Below are positions 1 through 9,949 of a stretch of 58,824 nt of DNA, piece by piece (the stretch's first letter is position 1; the number at the start of each line of letters is the position of its first letter). The translations under genes and the position numbers were made by a program. Under the pieces are notes generated by a model. It searched no databases. It saw only the letters and a list, made by a program, of their open reading frames with translations, and was not told where the DNA came from. The stretch covers positions 1 through 58,824 of the forward strand of contig JABFRV010000051.1 of the NCBI GenBank assembly GCA_013140975.1, given 5' to 3'. The DNA is from Saprospiraceae bacterium (GTDB lineage: Bacteria; Bacteroidota; Bacteroidia; Chitinophagales; Saprospiraceae).

Positions 1-180
1 AACTATAAGAGGTATTACTAAAATAGCTACAATAATTGCAGTTGAGATTAGATTTGTAGCCATGAAACCAATTGCCAAACCAAGAACGACTGACACAATT
101 GTTTCCATCAGAAATTTTGACCACGAAATGGTGCTTGGTTCATTTATTATTAATTCAATTTTTTTACTTAAATTATTCAT
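1..180 (-). CDS. Small membrane protein next to Argonaute, partial at left edge
   Basis: An ORF starts at ATG 180-178 and runs off the left edge, giving 60 visible residues. The start is preceded by a purine run (AAAAGA). After a charged N-terminus of about 24 residues come two hydrophobic segments, roughly residues 25-41 and 43-60, so it is an integral membrane protein. It lies 115 bases downstream of the Argonaute gene on the same strand. Inactive long Argonautes are known to be encoded beside effectors, some of them membrane proteins. A role as the Argonaute's effector is inference from position and topology only; the rest of the protein is not visible. Confidence 0.6.
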   Translation of the reverse strand, partial: MNNLSKKIELIINEPSTISWSKFLMETIVSVVLGLAIGFMATNLISTAIIVAILVIPLIV

Positions 181-295
181 TCTTTTAAATGTTAGTTTAT
201 CGAGAAAATATAATTATAAATTGCTATAAAAGTAAAACACAATATTCATTTTTTATGTATTAATCTTTATTTTAACCATTAAGTCCACCATTCTT

Positions 296-2383
296 TTACA
301 AAAACCAAAGATTATCTTTTCCAAACTCTGGAATATAGTCCTGCTTGAAATGTGAAAAAATATTTGCTACCATTTCGGGGTAGGCAATTGTAACGGGTAT
401 ATTTTGCTGACTTACTGACTTCCAATACATACGGCTGAATTGATAAACTTGATCTATTAATTTTTCAATCAAAGCTTCATCATCTAAAAGTTCTAAGTGA
501 GTGGAGGTTAGTTTAATTTTTATAGGAAAGTGATATTCTTTGTCGGTAACCTTACTTTCGGGCTTATACCGGGTATTATTAAATAGTAAATATTGCCTTT
601 CAGCCATTTTAATATATGTACCGCTGTATGGCATTAAATTTACTTTGTCTAAAGTGTCAAATGCTAATAATTCTTTGCTTACAGTTTTATTAATGGAAAC
701 TACAATAATCGGTACTGGTAGCTTTAACCCATTATACAGCATATCCAAAATAGGTTTTAACTCTCTGTTGCTAATTACCTTGTAGAAGTGAATAATTACT
801 CTTGTTGCTTCAGGTTTATTTTTATGGAATGTTTCCACAGCTTCACGAATAGAACCAACTAATGCAGCAATGTTTTGCTGGCCAAAGCAAGTAAAGTTTT
901 TGAAACGACCTTTATTGTCAAAACAAAAGGCAGAACCTAAATAAGTTGTTTTTTTTGTATGGCAACGAAAAGCACCAACACCAATTATTAATTCATTGTC
1001 TTCTTCCCTATCCAAACGCCACGGTACACCGCCTAATTTTGCTAAAATGGCAGCTTGTATATTTGGTAAGAAGTAATTAAAGTATTCATTTTGTTTGAAA
1101 CTACTACTATATTTATCCCATTTACGAATGTTGTTTTTATAGATTACTTGTGAGTAATATTTTTCGTGTAAAAACATTTCTTTCATACGAAAGTACAAAC
1201 CCTTTTTGAGTGGATTTGAATCATATTTTGGCACTGGAGTAATGTACAAAATGCAATACTTGACATTTGGGTCTTTTTTGCGATTATGAATTATATTGTA
1301 AATATCTGTTATGGCAGTTTCAAGTTTATCAAATACAATATTTAAAGATTCATCAATATAGAAAGGCTGATAAATAAAGTCTTGTAAATTAGGATGTGTT
1401 TTATATCCCTTTTCAAAATAATCTTTTAACAATAAATAATCTGGCTGACTATCCTTTTGATATATAAAAAAGAAAACTACATTGTTGGGTGGTGGTATAG
1501 GTTCGCAAGGACCTAATGTTTTTAAATCTGTTTTGGGTTCTACGCCTTTGGCATTTCCAAATTGTAACAGATTAGATGTTTCTGATAGCTTATGACTTGT
1601 TGCAGTATAGTTTTTAATAAAACCATTGGCATCTATCGGTAAAATTGCTCTAAATGCATCATTGTTTAAAAAGGATTCATAAAAAGCATTTATAGGTTTA
1701 AAGTAACGTGGGTAACGATTTTTGTTATCGGGTAATTCATAGGTTATACTATAGGTTTGATATAAAGTATTTCCAATAATTGGGAATATTTTATCTAAAT
1801 GCAATTTTTCTTGAGGGTCTAAATACTCCCAAGTTCTAACCAAACCATTGCTGTTTACTAAGTGTAACTTAGTTGTTTCAAAGCCTGGCATTTCTTTCAA
1901 ACTTTTTTTACTTACTCTTGAAGTACCATCATAAGACACTACCAATTCAAAGCCATCAGTTACATTAGCATAGTTTACTTTTAGCGTAAATTTATTATAA
2001 AGATTATATTCATTTCTTTTCTCTTCAGTATTTAGAAACCAAACTTCTATATCATCAGTAAAATTGCGTTGCATAATATGGGCTACACCATTACGGAAAT
2101 ATGAGTAAATTAGATGCTTGAAATAATGTATTGCAATGCTTGGGGTTTTGGCAATGTCAACTGTGATTAAAAAAGAATCTTCTTTTGGCGTACCAAAGTC
2201 GGTATAGATTCTATTATTTTCTTCTAAGATTGCAGGTGTAATGTTTTCACCAGCTAATTGAAGAACTTCTTCATCTAAATACAAACCATAAAAACCTTGT
2301 TTTTTACCTATTGAAAAAGGTAGGGTGATTTCCTTAACAGGTGCAAGAAATGGGATAATATTTAGCTGTAAAGACTGTTGCAT
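296..2383 (-). CDS. Long prokaryotic Argonaute with degenerate PIWI active site
   Basis: This 695-aa protein is of long-Argonaute size. The MID domain keeps a 5'-phosphate pocket: Tyr397, Lys401 and Gln412 have the spacing of Arg418/Lys422/Gln433 in Thermus Argonaute, and Lys449 sits in the hallmark Lys-Leu-Gly-Gly-Val-Pro-Trp. PIWI begins about residue 463. The usual first catalytic Asp is Gly470 (IIGVGAF), the Arg-Asp-Gly of the third is Phe-Tyr-Lys (533-535), and near the fourth position there is Tyr-Pro-Glu (668-670). Slicing is therefore unlikely. The segment LLFNNTRY (599-606) is typical of PIWI C-termini. The N-terminal half should hold N and PAZ regions, but I cannot delimit them. Guide-directed binding that triggers a partner effector is the likely mode, as known for long-B Argonautes; hsdR is 100 bases upstream and a membrane protein gene follows. 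Confidence 0.88.
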   Translation of the reverse strand: MQQSLQLNIIPFLAPVKEITLPFSIGKKQGFYGLYLDEEVLQLAGENITPAILEENNRIYTDFGTPKEDSFLITVDIAKTPSIAIHYFKHLIYSYFRNGVAHIMQRNFTDDIEVWFLNTEEKRNEYNLYNKFTLKVNYANVTDGFELVVSYDGTSRVSKKSLKEMPGFETTKLHLVNSNGLVRTWEYLDPQEKLHLDKIFPIIGNTLYQTYSITYELPDNKNRYPRYFKPINAFYESFLNNDAFRAILPIDANGFIKNYTATSHKLSETSNLLQFGNAKGVEPKTDLKTLGPCEPIPPPNNVVFFFIYQKDSQPDYLLLKDYFEKGYKTHPNLQDFIYQPFYIDESLNIVFDKLETAITDIYNIIHNRKKDPNVKYCILYITPVPKYDSNPLKKGLYFRMKEMFLHEKYYSQVIYKNNIRKWDKYSSSFKQNEYFNYFLPNIQAAILAKLGGVPWRLDREEDNELIIGVGAFRCHTKKTTYLGSAFCFDNKGRFKNFTCFGQQNIAALVGSIREAVETFHKNKPEATRVIIHFYKVISNRELKPILDMLYNGLKLPVPIIVVSINKTVSKELLAFDTLDKVNLMPYSGTYIKMAERQYLLFNNTRYKPESKVTDKEYHFPIKIKLTSTHLELLDDEALIEKLIDQVYQFSRMYWKSVSQQNIPVTIAYPEMVANIFSHFKQDYIPEFGKDNLWFL

Positions 2384-2483
2384 TTTTATTATTTTTTCTT
2401 TTTAAATGTCATTTAATTTATTAAGAGTTATTTTAACAATTCTATTATTCGATGTACTTTTCTAAATTCTACTTTCTACTTAT

Positions 2484-5400
2484 TTAAAGTTGCCCACCTA
2501 CACCTTTAAATTTTTCAATGAACAAAGTTAGTTTTTGAAAAACTCTTTGTTTTATTGTTAAATACTGAGGATTTAAAGGGCTCATTTTGGGCAGAAGTGC
2601 ATTAAGCTCAGTTCCGTTTTCACTTGCATATTCTCGTTTTAAAGAAGCTATTATATACCGCTTTGCTTCTTCCTCTTTCAAATTTTCATCTTCAATTAAT
2701 TCTAATGCTTCCACTTTTTGTTTGTTTTGAGCATAAGCAAAGAATGAATCTATAACATTCGCTTTGTCTTGAAGGGTATCAAGGTCTGTTTCATTTATAA
2801 AATCAACAACCAAACTCTCCTTTGCTCTGTTTCCAACACTTGCACGAATAACCCTACGGATTTCGGTAATTAAGGTGTCTTTGTCTTTAGTTTGCTTGTT
2901 ATGTTCAAAAATCAATTCAAGAATGTAATCAAGGTTTATTTCTTGTGATTTCAATAAGTCCACTTCAAACACTACATCATCCCAATCAATTGTTGATTCT
3001 TCTGCTTCTTTCCCCGTTTTTTCACGTCTCAACCAATCACGAATATCATTGTAAGTAGAACGGTAATCCTGAACTGTCCTTTCTTTCAGTAATTCAATTT
3101 TTTGCATTGCGGCAATATCGTCATCAGTCAAAAAATGAGTTTTTTTAAATTCTTCAATAGTGTCAGGCTCATTTTTGTCTAATTCCTGAAATGCTTTGAG
3201 GTGGTTAAATTCATCGTAATTCTGGAGGATGTTTTCTACTCGCAAATACTCTCCAAATAGTTTTGCAAATTCCTTTTTGTCTTTTTCTTTTACAATGTCG
3301 TCAGGATTGGGAAATTTAGCATTTAACTCTTTTACTACTTCAACATAACCTCTCCGTGCTTCACCTGTAACTATGTCGGTAAAGCCTTCCAGATATTCTT
3401 TGTAGCTCTTTTCAAGGACCACATTTTTAGTATTGCTGTCGCCAAAAAGTGTAATGGCATCAATCGTTGCTTTTTCTAAATCACGGAAGGTAACTATATT
3501 GCCAAATGTTTTTGTGGCATCATAAATTCTATTTGTTCTTGAAAAGGCTTGGATTAAACCGTGGTATCGCAAATTCTTATCAACAAAAAGTGTATTCAGT
3601 GTTGGGGCATCAAAACCAGTTAGAAACATTCCTACAACAATTATTAGGTCAATATCTTTGTTCTTTACCCGCTTTGCAAGGTCACGATAATAATTTTGAA
3701 ACTCATTGCTGTCAACTCCATAACTGGTTTTGAACATTGCATTATAATCATTGATTGCTTGTGTTAAAAACTCTTTAGAACTACTATCCATTGCAGAAGG
3801 TTCAAAAGTTTCATCCAATATTTCACCGATTGCACTTTGTTCTTCATTGGCAGCAAATGAAAATATTGTCGCAATTTTTAAAGGCTTATCGCTCTCTTTT
3901 TGCAAATTGTTCAACTCCTCATAATAACATTTTGCGGCATCAACACTACTTACTGCAAACATGGAATTAAAGCCTTTGTTACTTCCTTGATTTCTATGGG
4001 TTTTTAATCTGAAATTTTGTAAGATGTATTGGGAAATTTCTTTGATGCGTTCAGGGTGAAGCAATGCTTTTTTGTTTTCTGCTGCACTTAATTTTTTCTC
4101 ATCTATTTCAGTTTCCAAGCTTTTAAACTTTGGTCTAACATCATTGTAGTCAACTTTGAATTTCAGCACTTTTTCATCTCTAATAGCATCTGTGATAACG
4201 TAGGAGTGCAATTCTCGACCAAATACACTTGCTGTAGTTTCGGCACCTAAAGCATTTTGTGGGAATATTGGAGTTCCTGTAAAACCAAATTGGTAAAACT
4301 TTTTAAACTTCTTAATCAGGTTTTTTTGTGCTTCTCCAAATTGAGAACGGTGTGCTTCATCAAAAATGAAAACGACTTGCTTTTGATATATAGCTAAATC
4401 GCTCTCCGTTTTCATGAGGTTATTCAATTTTTGAATAGTGGTTACAATAATCTTATTATCCTCTTTTTCAATGTTTCGTTTTAAACCTGCCGTACTATCG
4501 GAACCGTTTACACTATCAGGAGAAAAACGTTGGTATTCTTTCATGGTTTGAAAGTCCAAATCTTTACGGTCTACTACAAAGAAAACTTTATCAATAAAGT
4601 CAAGTTGGGTAGCTAATCTTGCTGCTTTAAAACTTGTCAATGTTTTGCCTGAACCTGTAGTATGCCAAATATAACCACCACCTTCGGTGTCTGACCATTT
4701 TTTGCTTTGATAAGAACTAGCAATTTTCCATAACATCCTTTCTGTTGCTGCAATCTGATAAGGTCGCATAACAAGCAGTACATCACTCGTGTCAAAAACA
4801 GAATAGGTGAGCAATACATTTAATAATGTATGTTTCTGAAAAAAGGTGGTTGTAAAATCTTTCAGGTCTTTAATAAGGCTATTGTCAGCCTTTGCCCAGT
4901 TCATAGTAAAATCAAAGCTGTTTTTATTTCGCTCAACGGTATTGGCAAAATAGCGACTGTCCGTTCCATTGGAAATGACAAAAATCTGTATGTATTTATA
5001 CAGTGAGTTTTTGCTATTGAAACTTTCTTTAGAGTATCTATGCACTTGGTTAAAAGCTTCCCGAATAGCAACTCCACGTTTTTTCAGTTCTACTTGCACC
5101 AGCGGTAGGCCATTTACCAATATAGTTACATCATAACGATTGGCATTAGTACCTTTTTGTTCGAATTGTGCAACTACTTGCACTTTGTTACGGGCAATAT
5201 TTTTTTTATCAACTAAATAAATATTTTGGATATGCCCATCATCGAACACAAAATCATAAATATAATTGTCGTGTATTTTCCTTGTTTTTTCCACAAGGTT
5301 ATCACTTGGCTTATCTAAATATTCTTCTACAAAACGAGTCCATTCAGTATCAGCAAATGTTACATTGTTTAGTGATTGTAATTGCACTCTTACATTCGCT

Positions 5401-5591
5401 AACATGGCTTCTTGGGTACTTAGGTGCAAAGGGTTTTCGTAGCCTTGATTGATTAAGTCTTGAATAAATTCTCTTTCCAATGCAGCCTCTGTTTGATATA
5501 CAACAGGTGGCTCATTTACTGCTGAATCTTTGATATAGTTATCCAGCACAATGAAATTGTTTGATTCTGCTATAGTATTATATTGTGACAT
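2484..5591 (-). CDS. hsdR: Type I restriction endonuclease subunit R
   Basis: This is the motor and nuclease subunit that translocates and cuts unmodified DNA in complex with HsdM and HsdS. The chosen start (5591) gives 1035 aa beginning [10 protein letters not shown], a common HsdR N-terminus, and overlaps the upstream stop by 14 bases; an earlier in-frame ATG at 5651 would add 20 residues. The N-terminal PD-(D/E)xK nuclease has Asp154 and Glu168-Leu-Lys170, followed by Gln182/Tyr186. The superfamily 2 helicase motor follows, with Walker A GSGKT at 313-317, DEAH at 411-414, FTGTP, and a motif VI-like QAFSRTNR. The C-terminal region is helical, as expected for holoenzyme assembly. No defect is visible. 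Confidence 0.95.
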   Translation of the reverse strand: MSQYNTIAESNNFIVLDNYIKDSAVNEPPVVYQTEAALEREFIQDLINQGYENPLHLSTQEAMLANVRVQLQSLNNVTFADTEWTRFVEEYLDKPSDNLVEKTRKIHDNYIYDFVFDDGHIQNIYLVDKKNIARNKVQVVAQFEQKGTNANRYDVTILVNGLPLVQVELKKRGVAIREAFNQVHRYSKESFNSKNSLYKYIQIFVISNGTDSRYFANTVERNKNSFDFTMNWAKADNSLIKDLKDFTTTFFQKHTLLNVLLTYSVFDTSDVLLVMRPYQIAATERMLWKIASSYQSKKWSDTEGGGYIWHTTGSGKTLTSFKAARLATQLDFIDKVFFVVDRKDLDFQTMKEYQRFSPDSVNGSDSTAGLKRNIEKEDNKIIVTTIQKLNNLMKTESDLAIYQKQVVFIFDEAHRSQFGEAQKNLIKKFKKFYQFGFTGTPIFPQNALGAETTASVFGRELHSYVITDAIRDEKVLKFKVDYNDVRPKFKSLETEIDEKKLSAAENKKALLHPERIKEISQYILQNFRLKTHRNQGSNKGFNSMFAVSSVDAAKCYYEELNNLQKESDKPLKIATIFSFAANEEQSAIGEILDETFEPSAMDSSSKEFLTQAINDYNAMFKTSYGVDSNEFQNYYRDLAKRVKNKDIDLIIVVGMFLTGFDAPTLNTLFVDKNLRYHGLIQAFSRTNRIYDATKTFGNIVTFRDLEKATIDAITLFGDSNTKNVVLEKSYKEYLEGFTDIVTGEARRGYVEVVKELNAKFPNPDDIVKEKDKKEFAKLFGEYLRVENILQNYDEFNHLKAFQELDKNEPDTIEEFKKTHFLTDDDIAAMQKIELLKERTVQDYRSTYNDIRDWLRREKTGKEAEESTIDWDDVVFEVDLLKSQEINLDYILELIFEHNKQTKDKDTLITEIRRVIRASVGNRAKESLVVDFINETDLDTLQDKANVIDSFFAYAQNKQKVEALELIEDENLKEEEAKRYIIASLKREYASENGTELNALLPKMSPLNPQYLTIKQRVFQKLTLFIEKFKGVGGQL

Positions 5592-6765
5592 CTTGTTCAG
5601 TTTCGTTGTTATTAATGATTGATTTGAAGCCATACATACTTTTGACCTCATTTACCAGAAAACCTAATACTCTTTTATCATTTTCTTCAACAATTGCAAT
5701 TTCATCACCATTATGTTTTGAATGACTTGATAGGTTTATAATTCTTTTGTAATAAGCTTCTCTTGACTCTTGGGGCAAAAGGTCTTCCCATTTATTGTAA
5801 CCAAGAAAAGTGGAGGTTTTTTCTAAAATATTTCGGAGAAAATTAAAATGAAACTTTTTTATTTCACCTGTTGATTGTATTGCTTTCTCCAATTCTGATA
5901 AAAGAAATAAATGGTAAGAGAATGGTGAGTCATTTTTTAGTTCATTCACTGAAAAAGTACCATCATTCAACTTTTCCAAAAGCCACTTTTTAGTCTTTGC
6001 AACTCTATTAAATTCATTGTAAATTACATTGTAAAATAGTGGATTATGTGTTGTGATGATAAACTTTAAATCAGAAGTACTTGATTTTATTAACTCAGCA
6101 ATATTTACCGCTAATTCTATTAAATGACTATCATCTAAAGAACTAACAGGGTCATCTATAAATACGTATTGCAAATCATTGAATTGGTCTGTTTCTCGGT
6201 CTGCTACCTCTGCCACATTTAATACACTGATTGTTTGCTCTAATAAACTATAAAAAACACTCCAAATAAAACAACTTTCTTCTCCCTTTGAAATTTTTAC
6301 AAAGTCTGAACCCGAATCATCACCACGTTCAAAAGAAAAACGAACTTCTGAAAAGGCTGGAATCGTTACATCATTATTATCCTTATCCTTAATAGTAAAT
6401 TGCTCATTAAAACGAGGGGTTAATTTATCGTTTGTATAGCGTTGAAAATGGCTTGTTATATTCGGCTCTTGTCCTTGTTCTACAAGTATGTAATTTGTAT
6501 AATTATTGGTTTGAATTTTCAACTTTCTGTCAGTATCGTTATCCAAATCATTATCCCAATAAAATAAATCTTCGGTAAATGCATTGTAGTATAATATCTT
6601 GATTTTTGATTCTTCTTCTTCGGCTTCAGGATTTTTGGGAGCTATTAACGCTTTAAATTCTCGTGATAAACGAGTCTTACCCGAGCCATTAAAAGCATAA
6701 ATTAATTGTACTTTTTTATCTGCATCTCTGAGTGTTTCTGCTATTTGTATTAACGACTGCCCCAT
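5578..6765 (-). CDS. prrC: PrrC-like anticodon nuclease (ABC-type ATPase) inside the type I locus
   Basis: This 395-aa protein is almost exactly the size of E. coli PrrC (396 aa). The N-terminal ABC-type ATPase has Walker A NGSGKT (26-31), a signature-like Ser-Lys-Gly-Glu-Glu (159-163), Walker B and D-loop [11 protein letters not shown] (202-212), and an H-loop TTH (238-240). In the C-terminal part, Arg311, Glu315 and His348 reproduce the spacing of the PrrC catalytic residues Arg320/Glu324/His356 (R-x3-E, then His about 32-33 residues on). PrrC is held inactive by the type I enzyme and released by phage anti-restriction to cut a tRNA anticodon loop. Its position between hsdS and hsdR is the prr cassette order. 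It starts one base after the hsdS stop. The target tRNA cannot be read from sequence, and a related AAA_13 ATPase is the alternative. Confidence 0.8.
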   Translation of the reverse strand: MGQSLIQIAETLRDADKKVQLIYAFNGSGKTRLSREFKALIAPKNPEAEEEESKIKILYYNAFTEDLFYWDNDLDNDTDRKLKIQTNNYTNYILVEQGQEPNITSHFQRYTNDKLTPRFNEQFTIKDKDNNDVTIPAFSEVRFSFERGDDSGSDFVKISKGEESCFIWSVFYSLLEQTISVLNVAEVADRETDQFNDLQYVFIDDPVSSLDDSHLIELAVNIAELIKSSTSDLKFIITTHNPLFYNVIYNEFNRVAKTKKWLLEKLNDGTFSVNELKNDSPFSYHLFLLSELEKAIQSTGEIKKFHFNFLRNILEKTSTFLGYNKWEDLLPQESREAYYKRIINLSSHSKHNGDEIAIVEENDKRVLGFLVNEVKSMYGFKSIINNNETEQDVTI

Positions 6766-6766
6766 G

Positions 6767-7948
6767 TTATGATTCTATATTATTTTTAGGAAAGGTTAGC
6801 AATAAATCACGGTAATATTCATACTGTTTTTTTCTTAAATCAATCTCTTTCGGCAGACCTTCGCTAATTGAGGTAGTGAGTATATCGAATTTATCGAGAA
6901 TATTAACAATACGTTCTTGTTCTTCTCGTGAAGGAACTGGTATTATAGCCTTTTCTAAACCTTTTGCATTAATGGCAGAAATTTTACCCGAAGAAATATG
7001 CTTTTTAATTTGGTCGTGGAATTGCTTAGTTCGTGTAAAATAAGCAACATACTTAGGGTTTAGATGGCTTCTGTATGAAAAACAAGCATCATGTATTACT
7101 ACACCTTCATTGCCTAACCAAGCAGTTCCCATTCCAATATCTTCAATAGTTTCTCCAGCAGCAACTATAACAACATCCCCATATTCGGCAATTCGTAGGT
7201 TTTTATTTTCTACTAACTCCTCACTTAGAAATGACTTACTTTTGTTTGCCCAAGTTCCGAAATAGGTGTACATCTCACCATAATGAATGCAGGGTACACC
7301 TTCTGCAATCATATCATCTTTTACAAATCGTTTACCTCTTTGAAATTCTCCAATTACACCTAATGGTTCTCTAACAATTTCCACTTCATTAAAACTAAAC
7401 AACTGTTCTTTATAAAAGGAATATTGGTTTTTACGAGCTGTAAGCTCCGCTGTAAGCTCCGCTGTAAGCTCCGTAAATTTGTCTAGAATACGAACTATTT
7501 CTTTTTGAATTTTTAGTGGAGGGATTGGAATTTGTTTATTTGAGTAATTGCTAATCCATTGTCTTTTATGGTCACTATTAACCAAGCCACTTGGTAAAGT
7601 ATTGAGCCAATAATAAATATATTTTAATAATGCTTTCGATTCATCTTTTGAAGTTATCATCTTCATTGCAGAAGATTTTGCTTTAAAATCAAAATCAACC
7701 CATTTATTGGCAGTAGTGAAATCATCAAAAATTATTACTGGATTTTGTGTTGCATTATAAATACCTTCTTTTTCATCAGTATATCCAAGAATAAAGGTTT
7801 TACCAGCAGTCAATACTGGAATATTATATTTTTCATTATAATTGTTTGACTCCACAAGGTATTTAGTTGGCTGTTCATAATCAGCATAATCACCTAAAAC
7901 ACCCCATTCAATATGAATGTTATCTAATAATTTTTCTAAATAGCTCAT
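6767..7948 (-). CDS. hsdS: Type I restriction-modification specificity subunit S
   Basis: HsdS (393 aa) reads the bipartite target for both methylation and restriction. Two target recognition domains are visible, roughly residues 12-140 and 195-340. Each is followed by a conserved helical spacer, about 141-188 and 341-388, the second containing [13 protein letters not shown]. The central spacer holds a tandem TAEL repeat (residues 159-171, [13 protein letters not shown]) encoded by three perfect 12-bp units. In EcoR124-type enzymes the number of such repeats sets the length of the non-specific gap in the target. The start codon overlaps the hsdM stop in ATGA, so the two are probably translationally coupled. 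The target sequence cannot be predicted here. Confidence 0.93.
   Translation of the reverse strand: MSYLEKLLDNIHIEWGVLGDYADYEQPTKYLVESNNYNEKYNIPVLTAGKTFILGYTDEKEGIYNATQNPVIIFDDFTTANKWVDFDFKAKSSAMKMITSKDESKALLKYIYYWLNTLPSGLVNSDHKRQWISNYSNKQIPIPPLKIQKEIVRILDKFTELTAELTAELTARKNQYSFYKEQLFSFNEVEIVREPLGVIGEFQRGKRFVKDDMIAEGVPCIHYGEMYTYFGTWANKSKSFLSEELVENKNLRIAEYGDVVIVAAGETIEDIGMGTAWLGNEGVVIHDACFSYRSHLNPKYVAYFTRTKQFHDQIKKHISSGKISAINAKGLEKAIIPVPSREEQERIVNILDKFDILTTSISEGLPKEIDLRKKQYEYYRDLLLTFPKNNIES
7437..7472 (-). repeat. Three 12-bp tandem repeats coding TAEL in hsdS
   Basis: The unit GCTGTAAGCTCC occurs three times without mismatch at 7437-7448, 7449-7460 and 7461-7472. It is in frame and encodes repeated Thr-Ala-Glu-Leu in the central helical spacer of HsdS. 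Slippage by one unit would keep the frame and add or remove four residues. Confidence 0.95.
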
Positions 7949-9492
7949 GCCTCAATTTCTTTAATTATTGAATCAATATCAGACCGAAGTAAATCTATCT
8001 TCGCCACCGTTTTTGAAACTTCCCTATTCAAATCAACTATATCAAATTTCTCTCGAATATCTTTTGATACTACATAGGAACTTACAGATAGGTTGTAATC
8101 GTTTTCTGAAATCTTAGAATTATCGATAGTTTTTGCCACATACTCCACATTTTCTTTATTATCGAACATATCAATGATTTTCTTTACATGGTCATCGGTA
8201 AGCTCATTATTATTGGTTACCTTTTTAAAGAAATCTTCACCACTTGCATCAATAAACTGTGTTTTATTTTCTGTTTTATGTTTTGATAGAACAAGAATTG
8301 TTACTGCTATAGGTGTACCATAAAATAAGTTAGGTGCTAATGAGATAATAGTTTCTACAAAGTTGTTATCTACTAAATACTTTCTGATTTTCTGTTCTGC
8401 ACCACCACGATAAAAAATACCAGGGAAACAAACAAGGGCTGCTCTGCCTTTGCTAGATAGATAACTGAGGCAATGTAACACAAAAGCAAAATCTGCTTTT
8501 GATTTAGGAGCTAATACGCCAGCTGGGGCAAAACGATCATCATTAATAAGCGTTGGGTCTTCGTCACCTTTCCATTTTATAGAATAAGGTGGATTAGAAA
8601 CAATGGCATCAAAAGGTTTTTCATCGCCAAAGTGAGGGCTTTCTAGTGTATTGCCCAAAGCAATATTAAACTTATCATAATTAATGTTATGTAAAAACAT
8701 GTTCATACGAGCAAGGTTGTAGGTTGTGTGGTTCACTTCCTGCCCATAAAAGCCTTCTTCAATAATATGATTGTCAAAATGTTTTTTGGCTTGTAACAAT
8801 AATGAGCCTGAACCAGCAGCAGGGTCATATATCTTATTAACTTTTTCTTGCTTGTGCATTGCTAATTGTGCAATGAGTTTAGATACGTGTACTGGTGTAA
8901 AAAATTCACCTCCTGATTTCCCCGCATTGGATGCATAATTGCCGATTAAAAATTCATAGGCATCGCCAAAAAGTTCTATTTCGTTATCTTCAAAATTTCC
9001 AAAATTCAATTCTTCTACCCCTTTCAAAACGGATGCTAAACGAAGGTTTTTATTTTCAACTGTATTACCTAAACGTGTACTTGTTGTATCAAAATCAGCA
9101 AATAATCCTTTTATATCTGGTTCGGATGGATAGCCGTTTGCAGAACTTTCAATAGCATCAAAAATGGCTTTTAAATCTGTATTAAGATTGGCGTTTGTAT
9201 TTGCAGCTTTGGCAACATTTACAAAAAGTTGACTGGGATATATGAAATACCCCTTTGTTTTAATTGCATCGTCTTTAATTTCTGGTGTTATTACTTCATC
9301 TGATAATTTTGAATAATCAATATTATCATCACCACCTTCAATATAATTGGTGAAATTTTCACTAATGAAGCGATAGAACAGTGTACCTAACACAAACTGT
9401 TTGAAATCCCAACCATCAACTGAGCCACGTACATCGTTGGCTATTCTCCATATTTTAGCTTGTAATTCTGCTCTTTGTGCTATGCTTGTCAT
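7945..9492 (-). CDS. hsdM: Type I restriction-modification DNA methyltransferase subunit M
   Basis: This 515-aa subunit is an N6-adenine methyltransferase. The HsdM N-terminal helical domain spans about residues 1-160 ([20 protein letters not shown]). The catalytic domain has motif I DPAAGSG (223-229) and motif IV Asn-Pro-Pro-Tyr (300-303), preceded by a GGEFFTP segment (194-200). It is the first hsd gene, followed without a gap by hsdS, prrC and hsdR, and lies about 60 bases downstream of a small XRE regulator. All catalytic motifs look intact, so host DNA protection is expected. Confidence 0.96.
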   Translation of the reverse strand: MTSIAQRAELQAKIWRIANDVRGSVDGWDFKQFVLGTLFYRFISENFTNYIEGGDDNIDYSKLSDEVITPEIKDDAIKTKGYFIYPSQLFVNVAKAANTNANLNTDLKAIFDAIESSANGYPSEPDIKGLFADFDTTSTRLGNTVENKNLRLASVLKGVEELNFGNFEDNEIELFGDAYEFLIGNYASNAGKSGGEFFTPVHVSKLIAQLAMHKQEKVNKIYDPAAGSGSLLLQAKKHFDNHIIEEGFYGQEVNHTTYNLARMNMFLHNINYDKFNIALGNTLESPHFGDEKPFDAIVSNPPYSIKWKGDEDPTLINDDRFAPAGVLAPKSKADFAFVLHCLSYLSSKGRAALVCFPGIFYRGGAEQKIRKYLVDNNFVETIISLAPNLFYGTPIAVTILVLSKHKTENKTQFIDASGEDFFKKVTNNNELTDDHVKKIIDMFDNKENVEYVAKTIDNSKISENDYNLSVSSYVVSKDIREKFDIVDLNREVSKTVAKIDLLRSDIDSIIKEIEA

Positions 9493-9554
9493 ATTTGATT
9501 TTTATCTTTTTGTTTAACTCTTAAAAAGTTAGATCAGAGTTTTGATGCCAATTA

Positions 9555-9845
9555 TTATTTTTTCCTTATTTGTTTTGATACTGATTTTAATGCTTCGTCT
9601 GCTGTGGGTTCGTCTTTAACCAATTGCATAAGCTGGTCGGCAAGCCAAAGCGTTTCTAATTCTGTTTTATCGGCATTTAGGATTTTTGCCAAAATAGGCA
9701 ATTGCTCTCTCTTTAACTGGCGAAGCCCTTTTTCTATTTTGCTTAGTTGAGCAGTGTCCATTTCGAGCAATGGGGCTACCTGTCGGAGATACAAATTTTG
9801 TAACTCTCTTAGTGTTCTTATCTTATCACCAAACTGAGATTCCAT
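9555..9845 (-). CDS. XRE-family helix-turn-helix regulator
   Basis: This 96-aa protein has a Cro/CI-type helix-turn-helix over about residues 8-63, with the sequence QVAPLLEMDTAQLSKIEKGLR as the recognition unit, and a charged tail ending in KKxIRKK-like residues. It immediately precedes hsdM in the same direction, the usual place for a controller of a restriction-modification operon. A palindrome and a TAnnTTTG element lie just upstream of its start, consistent with self-regulation. That it controls hsd expression is inference from position. Confidence 0.85.
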   Translation of the reverse strand: MESQFGDKIRTLRELQNLYLRQVAPLLEMDTAQLSKIEKGLRQLKREQLPILAKILNADKTELETLWLADQLMQLVKDEPTADEALKSVSKQIRKK

Positions 9846-9855
9846 CGTTTATTTA

Positions 9856-9867
9856 TTGACTTGTCAA
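9856..9867. promoter_or_regulatory. Candidate operator for the XRE regulator
   Basis: TTGACTTGTCAA is a perfect palindrome of 5-bp arms around two central bases. It lies 11 bases upstream of the start codon of the XRE gene and between that start and the TAnnTTTG element at 9875-9882, where a bound repressor would block transcription. Confidence 0.45.
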
Positions 9868-9874
9868 ATATTGG

Positions 9875-9882
9875 CAAATATA
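9875..9882 (-). promoter_or_regulatory. Candidate -7 promoter element for the XRE/hsd genes
   Basis: Read on the minus strand this is TATATTTG, a full match to the Bacteroidota -7 consensus TAnnTTTG, about 30 bases from the XRE start codon. I see no well-placed -33 TTTG. Confidence 0.45.
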
Positions 9883-9949
9883 AGAAAATAAAAACAACTA
9901 AATGTGTTATTGTGCAAAACTTGCAAAGTTTGCAAAGTGCAAAAAGTCT

